A stretch of DNA of 64,000 nucleotides, taken from positions 65,831 through 129,830 of the forward strand of contig KQ965803.1 of the NCBI GenBank assembly GCA_001574975.1, given 5' to 3'. Shown here piece after piece: positions 52,674-63,164 of this stretch (position 1 is the stretch's first letter; each line of letters opens with the position of its first letter). A program made the translations under genes and the position numbers. The notes under the pieces were generated by a model. It was not told the origin of the DNA and made no database searches. It saw only the letters and a list, made by a program, of their open reading frames with translations. Source of the DNA: Gonapodya prolifera JEL478. Its lineage: Eukaryota; Monoblepharomycota; Monoblepharidomycetes; Monoblepharidales; Gonapodyaceae.

Positions 52674-55668
52674 CTAAAACTGCAACGCAATCGAGCTCTC
52701 CCTGTACAGCACCGTCGGCTTTGTCAAACCCGCGATGCTCACGCTTGCAAAAGTGCCGGAGATCTTGCCGTCCTCGACCATGACCACCGTGTAAGTGCCC
52801 GGGGCGGGCGCGGTGGCGAACTCGACCTGCAGGGCCCCGCCAGCGATCGTGGCGTCACCCTTGCCGATGACGTGGATCTTGGGCTTGGAGGTGTTGTCGC
52901 CAAGCACGACCTTAAGGGTTCCGTTGGCCGCCTGAGCATAGGCCGACACACGCACCGCCTTGGTGACCGCCAGGACACCCCCCTCGACGTACACAAGGCC
53001 CGTCCCGAACGCGGACTCCGACGCACCAACGAGCGTTCCCGCCGACAGGACGGTCCCACCCGAGTACTTGTTGTCACCCGCAAGCGTCAACTGTCCCGAG
53101 CCGTCCTTGGTCAACTTGCCCGGGCCCGAAATGTCGTTGCGCCACGTGTCCTTTGCGCTAAAGGCCCCCGCGGCCGCGTCCATCGTCACCGCGACATCAC
53201 CGGCAAAGGATCCGTACCCGTCCGCGGCGGCGAACAGGTTGAGCCGACCCCACCCTTCGTCGTCGTCCATGAGCGGGAACCCGGACGGGAAGGCCGTAGT
53301 CTTGAGCACCACGCGGCGTTGCGCGGCAGTGAGGTATGGGAAGCGGGTTTCGAGAAGGACTTCGGCGGATTTCGGGACGAGCGCGGGCACGTTGGTGGGG
53401 CCGACGCGGGGAAGGTCGTATGTGGCGCGGCGATCGTAGTTGGCCTTGTTGGTGGCCCAGTCGGCGAAGCGGTCCTGCAGCAGTTGCGCATGATCAGTTT
53501 GTAAGTTGCACCAAACGCCTCAACAGCATCTATCCAGACTCACCTGAGACACGTTCGCCGTGTGCGCGGCGGCGTAGAAGGCGTCCCAGTCGGACACGCC
53601 CACAGCGTTCATGAGCGCGGCGCGGGCTTGCGCGAGCGCGGCGGGACCTTTGCCGGCGTTGGGCCCGACGGCGATGTTGGCGGCGGCGGCGGCAGTGGAT
53701 TGGATTCTTCCTCCTGTATGGTGTACATTTTTGAACGATAAGAGTAAGAGGGCGGGCGAGGAGACAAGAACAAGGAACAGGAACAGGCAGAGAAACGTAC
53801 CAATAGTGTCAAGCGGCGAGTGCATCCCCGCAAAGATGCGGCTCTCCGAAAGCTCCAACGCGCGGGAAACCATCTCCTGGAACCTCTCGGGAACGAAATA
53901 CGCCATCGCAATCGCCTTCCTGACCGCCTCCGCACTGTGTCCACTGGGCTGCCCGCCGTCCGTTGCGGGTGTGGCCGACTCTGCGGGAACGAGCTCGGGA
54001 AGCACGACCACGGAAGTGGACCAGCGGTAAGGGCGGGCGTACTTGAAGAACCGTTTCGCGGGTTCCGTCGAGGCGGAGCCGCCGACACCGTTGATGAAGT
54101 CCACTGCGAGCCCGAACGCCGTGTTCCCCGCGGAAGAGCCCACGCCCGGGTCGTTCCCGCCGTCGACGTACTGCTGTTTTGTGGCGTTGGGTCCGATGGA
54201 TGTGATGGTGGTTGTGATTTGAGCGAGTTGGCGGTATATGTCGGTCAAGGGGCCCATGCCATCCGTGATCGAGTAGCCCTTGTTGCGGCGGTCGTCGAGG
54301 TATGCCAGCAGGCTCTGCGCGGGCGTGCGGGACGTGGTGTGTTCGGCGGCGATGCGGATGTTGGCTTCGTGCACGACCGTGTTCTTGACCTTGCCGTCGG
54401 TGGGGCTTCCTGGGATCCCGGACCAGTTCGACTGCACGACGGTGGGGCACCCATCGTGGCCCGTGAGGTTCAACCCGGCGTCCACGATGAGCGAGGAGGG
54501 TTCCCAGATGTCCAAGAAGCGGCGGAGAACACGCACGCCGGCGTTGGTGGAGACGTTGACGAAGCAGGCGTCGTCGCGACGGTTGGTCGTGTATGTGTCC
54601 ACGTAAGCGACCAGGGTGGTGTCGACGGGGGCAGTGTCGGGCGAGCCCACGCCGGTGGGTTTGGAGGGGAGGGTGACGGCGGCGGTGGTGGTGGTGCTGG
54701 GATTTGGCAAGGGCAATTGGCGTTTGCATTTGCATTGGTTAGGTCAGGTTAGAGCACATCGCCACCGGTGAAAAGAATGCAGGGGTATATGTATCCATGG
54801 ATACGCACGCTTTTGTGGTTGTCGAAGTGGCGGCTTTCGTGGTCGTCACACCTGCTTTTGTGGTCGTTGCCGCCTTCACGCCAGCGGTGGTGGTCACCTT
54901 TGCGCCAGCGGTCGTGGTCACGACGGGAAAGTTCTTGGGAAGGAACTGCGAAGGAGATGCAAAATTGGGGTGCGGATTGTCAATATTGGGTTCAATAATG
55001 GGTGGAAGAAAAACGTTTCATGCGCTTTGCTGCGCGCATGCATTGTTCGCCTCGGGCGGAAGTATGCACTCCGCGCTGTATCACTCGCGCTTCGCGCAGA
55101 TCATTCGCTTCCGGCGGACTCCACGGTCATCGCCTAGCGTCGCTTAGGCCTCGGAGTCCTCGCTCCGCACTCCAGACCTCACTTGGGACCACTCACGTCC
55201 ACACACTCTGCCCCAGTGTTCCAGTACTTGAGCGCCAGAGGGTACGACGCGAGGGTACCGAGGTCGACCGTCTTGCCATTCGCGACCTTGACACCGTACG
55301 CGATGGCCAAGTTTGGGCAAACGATGTGGTCATCGTCAAGCAAGTCGTCGCACTCGTAGTCGGCCCACGACTTGCGAATGGCCGTGTCGTTGAGCTTTCC
55401 CCACGTCCACTTGTCGGGTGGTGGGTACACGATGCCGTACGTCTGCTGGACGGTGTTGCACCACCGCTTCTTGTCGGCCGATGTCTTTGGCGTGGCAGTC
55501 GTAGTGGCGCTGGAGTGTGCGGATCGCGTGGGAGTGGGGGTGGAGTGAGCGATGGCGTGCATTGTGGCAGCAGATGCGAAGAGTAGAAGAGCGCACGTAC
55601 ATTGGTGCAGCCGCAGCGGACCCCGCAAGGGCCACCAGCGCGAATCCCACGATCTGCGAGACGTGCAT
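52674..55668 (-). CDS. Secreted chimeric PAP2 phosphatase with autotransporter-type beta repeat
   Basis: Six exons (55668-55601, 55509-55197, 54945-54809, 54696-53801, 53713-53544, 53474-52674) join in exact phase to 794 aa. Residues 1-22: signal peptide (MHVSQIVGFALVALAGSAAA). About 25-127: unknown domain with four Cys (RWCNTVQQTYGIVYPPP, ADYECDDLL). About 130-190: Thr/Lys-rich linker (TTTKAGVTTTKAATSTTTK). About 195-480: PAP2 phosphatase with all three motifs: KYARPYRW, QPSGH, and SRIFAGMHSPLD, after GGNDPGVGSSAGNTAFGLAV. About 620-794: GPGKLTKDGSGQLTLAGDN and YSGGTVLSAGTLV, an autotransporter-associated beta-strand repeat. PAP2-plus-beta-repeat is an arrangement I know from bacteria. Likely an extracellular acid phosphatase. 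Intron 2 (251 nt) carries a copy of the dispersed repeat. Confidence 0.85.
55084..55175 (-). repeat. Dispersed intronic repeat, copy 3 (PAP2 chimera intron 2)
   Basis: Inside the 251-nt intron 2. Read on the minus (sense) strand: GCGGAGCGAGGACTCCGAGG, CCTAAGCGACGCTAGGCGAT, GACCGTGGAGTCCGCCGGAA, GCGAATGATCTGCGCGAAGC, GCGAGTG. It joins the blocks seen separately in copies 1 and 2, so it is the most complete copy. Confidence 0.75.
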
Positions 55669-56369
55669 CCTCCACGTGGCGTGGCGCGATGCGATGCGAC
55701 ACACGGGGATTTCCAAATCCGTAGAAGAATGGGAGCAGTCGTGCTTCCCACGTGCGCTGTGGCCTCAGGTAGGGGCGTCGGTCTTCGCCGCCCGCAGTTA
55801 GGACAGGTAGGACACGCTGACGTCTTCGCAGTATACAAGGGCGCGCGTGATCGCAGAGGTGGGTCGCGTGCGCACGACCCTCGTGGCGCGGAGTGCCGTG
55901 TGCGTGGTGCGGAGTCGCTGGGCGTCTGCATCCGCGCGGCTAATTGCAGATCGATCGGCGTGCGGGGACGAGGGCACGTGTCTCGCGAGAGATCTTGCCT
56001 TTTGTGGTCGCGTCGCTTCGCTGCTGCCAAGATCCGATCCACTGGGGCAGTATCTACGGAGACACCCGTCTTTCAAAACTGACGTGGTTGAGAGGGGAAC
56101 CCTCATCAAAGCAAGAGGATATTATTTGTGAGAGACAAAAGTAGCACACAGTAGCACGCCAGTCGGTAGATAATAATACATGGTTGAAGCCTTCAAGGCT
56201 GCAAAACACCAAGCAATCTCCAAGGCTCTGCCCACTCCAAGGACCAAGACTTGCTCTGCAGTCTGCTCTGCTCTGCTCCGAATCATTAGCCAAGACATTG
56301 CTTCTCCTCCTCCTCTCACCTCCCCCCCTTCCCTTCCCCACCACACACCACCACAACCACCACCGCCAC
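55669..56369. other. Intergenic region
   Basis: Promoter side of the PAP2 chimera and 3' flank of the 7TM gene. GC-rich open frames on both strands here look accidental. No gene seen. Confidence 0.4.
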
Positions 56370-58404
56370 CTAACTCCTCATCCCGGCAATCCTCTTCAAC
56401 ACCGGCCTCAACAACTGCCCCAACTTCTGCACCCCCCTTCCATGCGTCCTGCCACCTTCCTCGGCACCGATGACCGTATACTTGTCCGCCCGTTCGGACT
56501 CCTGCGCATTCACCATCTCCACGATGCTCTTGGCGATCTTCTTGGATGAGGGGTCGTAGAAGAAGAAGGCGAGCGAGTTCAGCCCGCCGGCGCAGAGGAG
56601 GACGAAGGCTGTACGTCGCGTGGGTGGGCGAGGGGAGACGTAGTGTGAGTGGAAGAGGTAGCATGAGAGGTTGACCGTTGCGCCAGAGGTGTGATGCGAA
56701 GATGCGACGGATAGATGCGAGAGAGACAGAATGACGTAGCGTGAGTGCCATATTCCAAGCCATCCCGTTACCAACACAACCAAGCCAGACCAACTCACTC
56801 CCGATAAACAGCGCGACCGTGCTGTACGAAATCACCGTCACACTGCCCAACGAGATCCCGCCCGTGACCATGATGATGGCCGGGTACTGGGCGTGCACGT
56901 TTACGTGCAAATGACGGGTGGGTGTGTTTGTGACATCCACGGAAGCAAGGTAAATTGAAACAATGTCAGCAAGAGCGACGAACCGATGACATCTCCCCCC
57001 CCTCCCTCTCTTTCCCCCGCACCAAACGCACCATAATCAACCGCACCGACAAACTCTCCGTATCGGCTCTACCCCCCCGATTCGCCGCCATGATCCCGCC
57101 CGCGGCGCCGGCGATGCGCATGCCGTCCATGTTGCGCGGGGCACGGTAGAGTTTGTGCACGATTGAGCCGACGAAGCTGTGGGTGCGGGGTTGGGGGGTG
57201 GTGGTGGTAGAAGGTGTGCGTGAGTGAATGCAGAAGTGCATAAACGCCCCCAGTCACCAATGCGAAGAGCGCATAGAACCCATCCCACTTGTGCGTGCGG
57301 TACGCTTTTGGCAACACTTACAAGAAATTGGCAAACACGACCACCCCTATCACGGCCCCCAGAAGCAGCGCGCGGAAGCCCAGCTGTTCCAGCAGCCAGC
57401 AGCCGCCGTAGCGGGGGTCGGTTCCCACGCTGTGGGGTTTAGTAAAAAAAAAAAAAACGAAAGAAAGAAAGAAAGAAAAGGTGGTGAGGTCCAGCACTGT
57501 TGGTGTACACCTTCCCCCCCACCCCCAACAACGATGACGTACCCTCCAACAGTAACCAGCCCGAAAACAAGGAACCCTACAAACGGCACGCACACGGCGA
57601 TGGTCTCACCCGTGCTGCCCAAGGGCGGGCTGTTGAGGACGAGGGAGCGGTACAGGAGCCAGCACTGGTGGGAAGGGGGAAGAAGGGGAAGAAGGGGAAG
57701 AAGGGGAAAAGGTGAAGCGGTACACAACAATGTCAACGTCAGGCAAAAAGTAAACGCCACACGTCAACGGGGAGGGCGGACGCAAGGTGTCAGGCACAAG
57801 GAGTCAGGCACAAGGCTCATCAGCACAACACCAGCATGTCCGCGGGTAATTCGCCTCCAGCAGATGCCTCTCTTCGCTCGACAGCCTCGGTCAGCGCTAT
57901 CGCGCTTAGGCCTCGGGCTCGCTGACAACCCCACGAGGAAACTCACAATGAGGAGCGTACTGAGATAGTCCCCTACGAACCCTCCGAACGCAAAGAATAT
58001 GGCCGTTCTATATCGATATTGAGACGGGGTCTCGTTGGGAGACAGGTCGAGTGGGTGTGGCGTTTGGTATAAGGACCCACCTGCATCCTGACGACTCCGG
58101 GTCTGGAAACCAGGACGAGAAGAATCCGCACAGGCCGATGAGGTTGAGAATGAAGAGGGTCTGCATGAGCTTGTGGATGCTGTGTTGCAGGGCGGGTACG
58201 CGGAATCTGGGAAGGGGAGGAGTGTACTTGACGATGGAAAACCCGGGCCCACAAAATGGGTCACACTTACGCGTAACCCAGGGAGTACAGGGCCAGAGCA
58301 GACAGATCGCCCAGCATGGAGAGGCAGAAAGGCAGCGCGTATAATTCTCTGGGGAATCGCGAGTCCGCCTTTGGGTTGTCGTATGCGCGGCGGAGAAGAT
58401 CCAT
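56370..58404 (-). CDS. Seven-TM receptor-like membrane protein
   Basis: Multi-exon membrane protein with about seven hydrophobic helices. Seen in order: ELYALPFCLSMLGDLSALAL; ALQHSIHKLMQTLFILNLIG then LCGFFSSWFPDPESSGC; AIFFAFGGFVGDYLSTLLI; CWLLYRSLVL; FVGFLVFGLVTVG; GTDPRYGGCWLL then ALLLGAVIGVVVFANFL; a cytosolic loop with FVGSIVHKLYRAPR; YPAIIMVTGGISLGSVTVIS; AFVLLCAGGLNSLAFFFYDP; and a basic C-terminal tail ending KRIAGMRS. A Cys before TM3 and a Cys in loop 2 (GGCW) fit a GPCR disulphide, so a Git3/cAMP-receptor-like GPCR is the best idea. Start at ATG 58404 precedes the first helix. At least seven introns; that at about 57945-57673 carries a dispersed-repeat copy. Family not certain. 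Confidence 0.5.
57443..57480. repeat. Poly-A and (GAAA)n microsatellite
   Basis: A 13-A run followed by about five GAAA units, in an intron of the minus-strand 7TM gene, where it reads as a pyrimidine tract. Confidence 0.85.
57670..57713. repeat. (GGGGAAGAA)n tandem run at an acceptor
   Basis: About four 9-bp units. On the minus strand this is (TTCTTCCCC)n directly before the CAG acceptor of the exon starting CWLLYRS, so it serves as the polypyrimidine tract. Confidence 0.8.
57843..57935 (-). repeat. Dispersed intronic repeat, copy 4 (7TM gene intron)
   Basis: Inside the roughly 275-nt intron of the 7TM gene. Minus (sense) strand reads GGTTGTCAGCGAGCCCGAGG, CCTAAGCGCGATAGCGCTGA, CCGAGGCTGTCGAGCGAAGA, GAGGCATCTGCTGGAGGCGA. 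The core CCCGAGGCCTAAGCGC...GCGCTGACCGAGG forms a hairpin. Confidence 0.75.
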
Positions 58405-59840
58405 TGGCGGAGCGCTGGCGGGGTGATGCCGAGGTGGAGCTGGAGAGTTGAGTAGGATGACTGAGAAATGCCCAAGTATATTCTTGTGAGGGCGTCGGAG
58501 TGCAGATCCGACAGCCCGCGGGAATTGATGCGGGTGGTCGGTGGACAGAGAGGCACCGCTGCCTCGGACCCTCGCAGGGCAGGGCGTGCGGCGCCGCATG
58601 GGATCACTGCAATTTGTCCGGGTGGCGACACCGACGCGTGCAGAGGTGCGCGGAAGTGGCTGCGCGGCTGCCCGTGTCGCACAGGCGTGCGGTGTTGCGG
58701 GGCGGATCAGGTCGGTGCAGCGCGGCTGTTTCTTGGATGTGGAGGATGACACGGAGTGCTGCGCTGTGCATTGATTGATCTGATCACTTCACCGTATAAA
58801 GAGTGGCTTCGTATTTTCCCATCATTATTTAGCTGCGCGAGGCTGCTGGAAGTTGCAAGGTTGGGAGAGTGCCAAATGTCCAATCAAACCGACGATCAGA
58901 CCGCACGTGGTTAGCCCGATCAGTGAATTGGACTGGTCTGGACCACTTACACTTACGTGAAATCACAGGCTGATCAAGCAACACCACGTGCTTCGACAAC
59001 CCACATGAACGAGGCTATCAGTGACTCACTGCTTCGGTCGGTTGTCCCCAATGGAGCAAAACCTGATGAGACCAGTTTGTGGCAGCAGTAAGCTGGTCAA
59101 AACAAATTTTACGGGAGATGAGATTGAAACGCGTCTGTCCTCGGGGGTTGGGGGGGAAGAGGAATTAGAGTTCAGATAAGAAATGCCGGAGTAGCTCTGC
59201 ATGCTTGACAGTGGACAATGGATGTTGCGATATGAATATTTTTGTTCCTTCTGTTTTATGCAGGCTGAATGAGAGCTCTAAAGGGGCAATCACAGACAGC
59301 ACAAACACAAATGATTTGATCCTTGTCGACTCTCAGCTGAGGATGCGTTATGCAGTTTGTTCCTGGAGATGCCTGGCTGCCGTGACGGAGTAGTAATCAC
59401 CGAAGCTGAATAGCGAGTTGGTTGCTATCGGCGTAGAATCGACGCCATGTACGCATCAGGTGACTAGAAGACTGACGCAGTACAGAATTCCAGTGACAAT
59501 ATCGCCAACACATGCGGTGTCGGCACCCTTTGACTTCATTCACGGGAAACGTCTCCAAATCGCCTACAATCGTCTCGATAACAAGCTTCGATGCTGTGGT
59601 CACATCCTTCCGTCCAACCTGCCACCCTTCCGATCGTCCCACTCGTCGTTTTCCACCCGCGAATCTTGATGATGTCAAGTGCGTCTGCCTGCTCTTCTCT
59701 CCACGGGCGCCATCCTCCCCCCACTACTCACTCATCTCCCCATCTCATCACTGTCTTCACGGCGCACCACAACGCCGTTCGACTTCCCCCATTGAAAACG
59801 TTACCGACAACGCGCAGACCAGCGCCCGCCAACCCCGGCA
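58405..59840. other. Intergenic region between divergent genes
   Basis: About 1.4 kb upstream of both the 7TM gene (-) and IFT74 (+). GC-rich until about 58750, then AT-richer. Short open frames (e.g. 59205-59393) have no support. Part is likely IFT74 5' UTR. Confidence 0.4.
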
Positions 59841-62800
59841 ATGCGCCCGGGCACGTCGGCGAGGCAGACCTGTGAGTCGCTTCTCCTGAGTGCACGTCAA
59901 ACGTCAAGTGTCAAGTGGAGCTTATTTGACTGCCCGTCATTTCCGTCCCTGCTCCCCGCGACCCCGCACCCAACGAAAAATCAATCAGCGTGGGGAAGAC
60001 AGGGTGGTGTGCCCCCGAAAACAGGCCTGCCCATGGGTGGAATCGGAATGCCTGGTACGGTCATCTGCCTAACCCAGTTGTTCCACGCGTGTACGGGGTA
60101 CAATTGACGAATGGCGCCCACGCCCACACCCACACCCACACGATAGCGCGTCCGCCAGGCACGTCGTTGCCGTTCGGGGGGCTTAGGCCTGGAACGTCCG
60201 CCCGGCTCGGTAGGTCCGGCCCCAACTCATTGCGCTCCCCTCCACCTTTCCTACCGCTCACCACGCCGTGTTTACTCCTCGGAACCCCCCCTCAGCCCCC
60301 TCCATCGCCGACCGCCCCGTGACGCAACAAGGTCTCGGCGGGATCAAGACGTCCTACCAGGGACAAGGCCGGCTTGTGATGGACGCGTCCTTCTTCGCGT
60401 CCGATGTGCGGCTCAGAGGCCAGGCCCTGCGCGACGAAATGGCCAAGCTGGAGAGGGAGCTGGAGGAGAGGGAGAGAGAGGCCGCGCAGGGGGATGCGTG
60501 GGCGAAGAAGTGAGTGGGGGTGTGCGAGTGGGTGGAGGGAGGGGGGATTCGCGTGTGCACTGAGTGCGGTGGGATGTGATGGGACAGAGGAGCACTGGAA
60601 CGTTTTATTTAATCTTGCGTTGGAACAATGAATTAGAAGTTGGGCTGCCAACTTGGACCCCTTGCGATTGGACAGTCACTCATGACGCACCTAACCATCC
60701 CCCGTCCCCACTCCACGATACTAACCCTCTCCCACCTCCTCCCGCCCCTTACCCTCCTTACCCTCCGCACACCCAGATCCGCCCACCTCTCAGCAACCCT
60801 CGCCACGCTCCTCGCGCACCTCGCCGACCTCAACCTCGCCCTGGAGCGCGCCCACGCCGGAGCCGACCCGGAGGATCTCATCAGGGAGGCGAAGGAGGTC
60901 GGCGGCCGGAGTGGGCCGGGGGGAAAGGGGCAGGAAGCCGAGGGCGTGATGGGAGTGCGGAGGAGGTGAGTTGGGTTGGGACGTTGGGACGTTGGGACGC
61001 TGGGGGTGTGGGCGGATAATATGGGGGCGCGCGTGGCGCTGTGGGTCGCGGAGACGACAGCGGCGGTGGAGGTGCCCGAACGGGGGCTGCCACCGAGTGG
61101 AAGACAACGCAGAGTCTATTCTTCGATCAACCATTCACGCAACCTTCTCGCCACCCGAATCCTTCATCCAGCAAAGAAGCCCTCCTCCGCGACCTCGAAG
61201 CTCAGCTCGACAAGGAACGGCGCCGAGCCGAGGACGTCGTAGCGTCACTGGTAAGCTTCCCGTTCCCCCAACCCAGTCACACATAAGGCCCCCTGACCTG
61301 TCTTTGCTCTCTCCAGCCACCACCGCAACTGGCCGAGTACCGCTCGCTGGCCGCTGAGAGCGCCGAGCTTGCGCGTCGGATTGCCGATAGGCAGAGAGAA
61401 GCGGACGCGGGAGCGAGTAAGATGAGGGAGTTTGAGGAGGTGCGTGCTGAATCCGTGCCGAAGTTGTTGTGACGTGAAGAGTTGAGAGGTACCACGGATC
61501 TCGCGTTCGCCCCTCCTACGTGCTTGTGTCTTTTCCACGACGACTCGACCTTTTCAATGAACGAACTGCCACTCGAATCGCAGGCCTCCGCCCGTAACCC
61601 GACGCTGCACCGAGCGCTCCTCTTGCACAAGAAAATGGCGGAGTTGCGGGCGAAACGGGACGAGGTGGCCGCCGCGGCGGGCGAGGGCGGCTTGGGCAGC
61701 AGGGAGGGCATTGTGGAGGATGTGAGTGCATAGTCAGTCTGAGGAGACGCCGGTGTGCTGCACGAGAGCTCATTATTGCGATTTTGTTGTTTATTGCCGG
61801 TCGACTCCTCGTTCTTCTTCGCACCGACATCAGATGAAGAAGGCAAACCAAGAGGCCGCGGCGATGGAGAGGAGGGCAGCGGAGGTGGAGCAAGAAGTCG
61901 CCAAGGTGAAAGAACGACTTGACGGGTTGAAAGAGTCCGGGGAGGGGCATGGTGGGTCGGACATGTGTGGCGTAAACTTAACACCGAAGATTTAACGTGG
62001 CCATCTGTCTGGGCACCCCGATCCAGCTGAGCGCCGCGCCAAGTTCTCCGAGCTTGCACGTCGAGACCGCGACATGACGGCTTTTCTCGAGAGCTGTGAA
62101 AAGCGAATGCGAGATACGTTGGACCGAAACACCGTGATGGAACGGGATATATGTGATTCATTGGAGAGAATTGCGGTAGGCTCAGCTGTCGGGGAATCAG
62201 GGGTGCATCGCTTCGTCTGGAGCTCGTGTGAAATCCGCGTGCGTTCCACCAGACTCTGGCGCGAAAAGACGTGACGGCGATTCCGAGCCAAGACGAATAC
62301 AAGGAGCTGCAAGGCGATCTCAAGTTTAAGGAGAAGGAGATGAAGAACTCTGAGAACACTTTGGAGGTGTTGTCTGGAGGTGGGTGAAGGTCTAGCAAAA
62401 CCCGCTACACGATGCGAACCAATGACAACGCTCCTCTTCTATGATATTGAACTCTTCAGAACGTGTCCGTTTGTTAGCGGATCTGGCCAAAGTGGACCAA
62501 CTGGAATCCAAAATTCCTTCCGAGCTCGTCAACATCAAGGAAAAGATGGCTCAGATTTCCGCTGGTATATTAAAGTACGGTACCGTGGAGGAGCTGAGAA
62601 AGAAGGCTGAGGCCCAAAAGGCTGTAGGTTGTGTCTTTGCACCCAGTTTTGGTGTCTTTTTCCTTCTCAAAGAAACGTGCAACTTCCCCATCGCAGAAAA
62701 ATACGGCTGACCGTGCAGTCCTCTCATCTGAACGTGCGCGGTTGCAGTCGGAGGTTGCAGAAATTGAACGACAGTACGATTTGAAACGACGTGTGTTAGA

Positions 62801-63062
62801 GGAAAACGAAACACACATGCAGCTGGCGGCTCTGGAGGAGAAACTTCGAATGATTGAGAAAAATAACGACGATATGAAGGAGTGTGAGTAATGAGTGGTG
62901 TGAGATTGCAACGCTCCAAACTGATTTCGTCTATTTTTTGAAGATATTGAATCTAAGACGTCAGAAAGCGACTACAAGGCATTGCGCGCTCAGGTGCTTG
63001 AGCTTACAACCCAAGTCAACGACCAACTGCTGCAAATCATGGCACTGCCCCCTGCTAGATAA
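59841..63062 (+). CDS. IFT74: Intraflagellar transport protein 74
   Basis: Core IFT-B subunit that with IFT81 binds tubulin and moves cargo in flagella. The N-terminus is the basic, Gly/Pro-rich tubulin-contact region, assembled over small exons in exact phase: MRPGTSARQT, then GVPPKTGLPMGGIGMP, PPGTSLPFGGLRPGTSARLG, then DRPVTQQGLGGIKTSYQGQG, which matches the conserved RPVTQQGLxG of IFT74. The rest is coiled coil over many exons: ALRDEMAKLERELEERERE, SKEALLRDLEAQLDKERRRA, ESAELARRIADRQREADAG, MRDTLDRNTVMERDICDSLE, KVDQLESKIPSELVNIKEKM, SERARLQSEVAEIERQYDLK, and end SDYKALRAQVLELTTQVND. At least 13 introns. The 5' half is GC-rich, the 3' half not. The stop is about 100 bp from the convergent MTR4 stop. 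Confidence 0.88.
60118..60143 (+). repeat. (CCCACA)n run in an IFT74 intron
   Basis: About four hexamer units immediately before the TAG acceptor of the exon encoding PPGTSLPFGGLRPG. Confidence 0.7.
60975..61003 (+). repeat. (GTTGGGAC)n octamer run in an IFT74 intron
   Basis: Three to four near-identical octamers in the intron following the exon that ends EDLIREAKE. Confidence 0.7.
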
Positions 63063-63164
63063 CTTATTACTTTTTTTTTTCGTTTGATGAAGATGATGAA
63101 ATGTGTATTACCCATGAATGCCTAACGCAACTTTGTACATAATGCGAATGAAAGCACGATAGTA

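Noticed and set aside
52446-53504. 352-codon plus-strand open frame opposite the beta-repeat exon
   Set aside because: It mirrors the GC-rich minus-strand exon; the minus strand has recognisable domains and splice sites, the plus strand has none.
53820-54752. 310-codon plus-strand open frame opposite the PAP2 domain
   Set aside because: Same cause: high-GC third positions leave the complement open. No domain is seen.
60170-60205. GGCTTAGGCCTGG resembling the core of the dispersed repeat
   Set aside because: It lies in an IFT74 exon, encodes the expected FGGLRPGTSAR tubulin-contact motif, and lacks the other repeat blocks.
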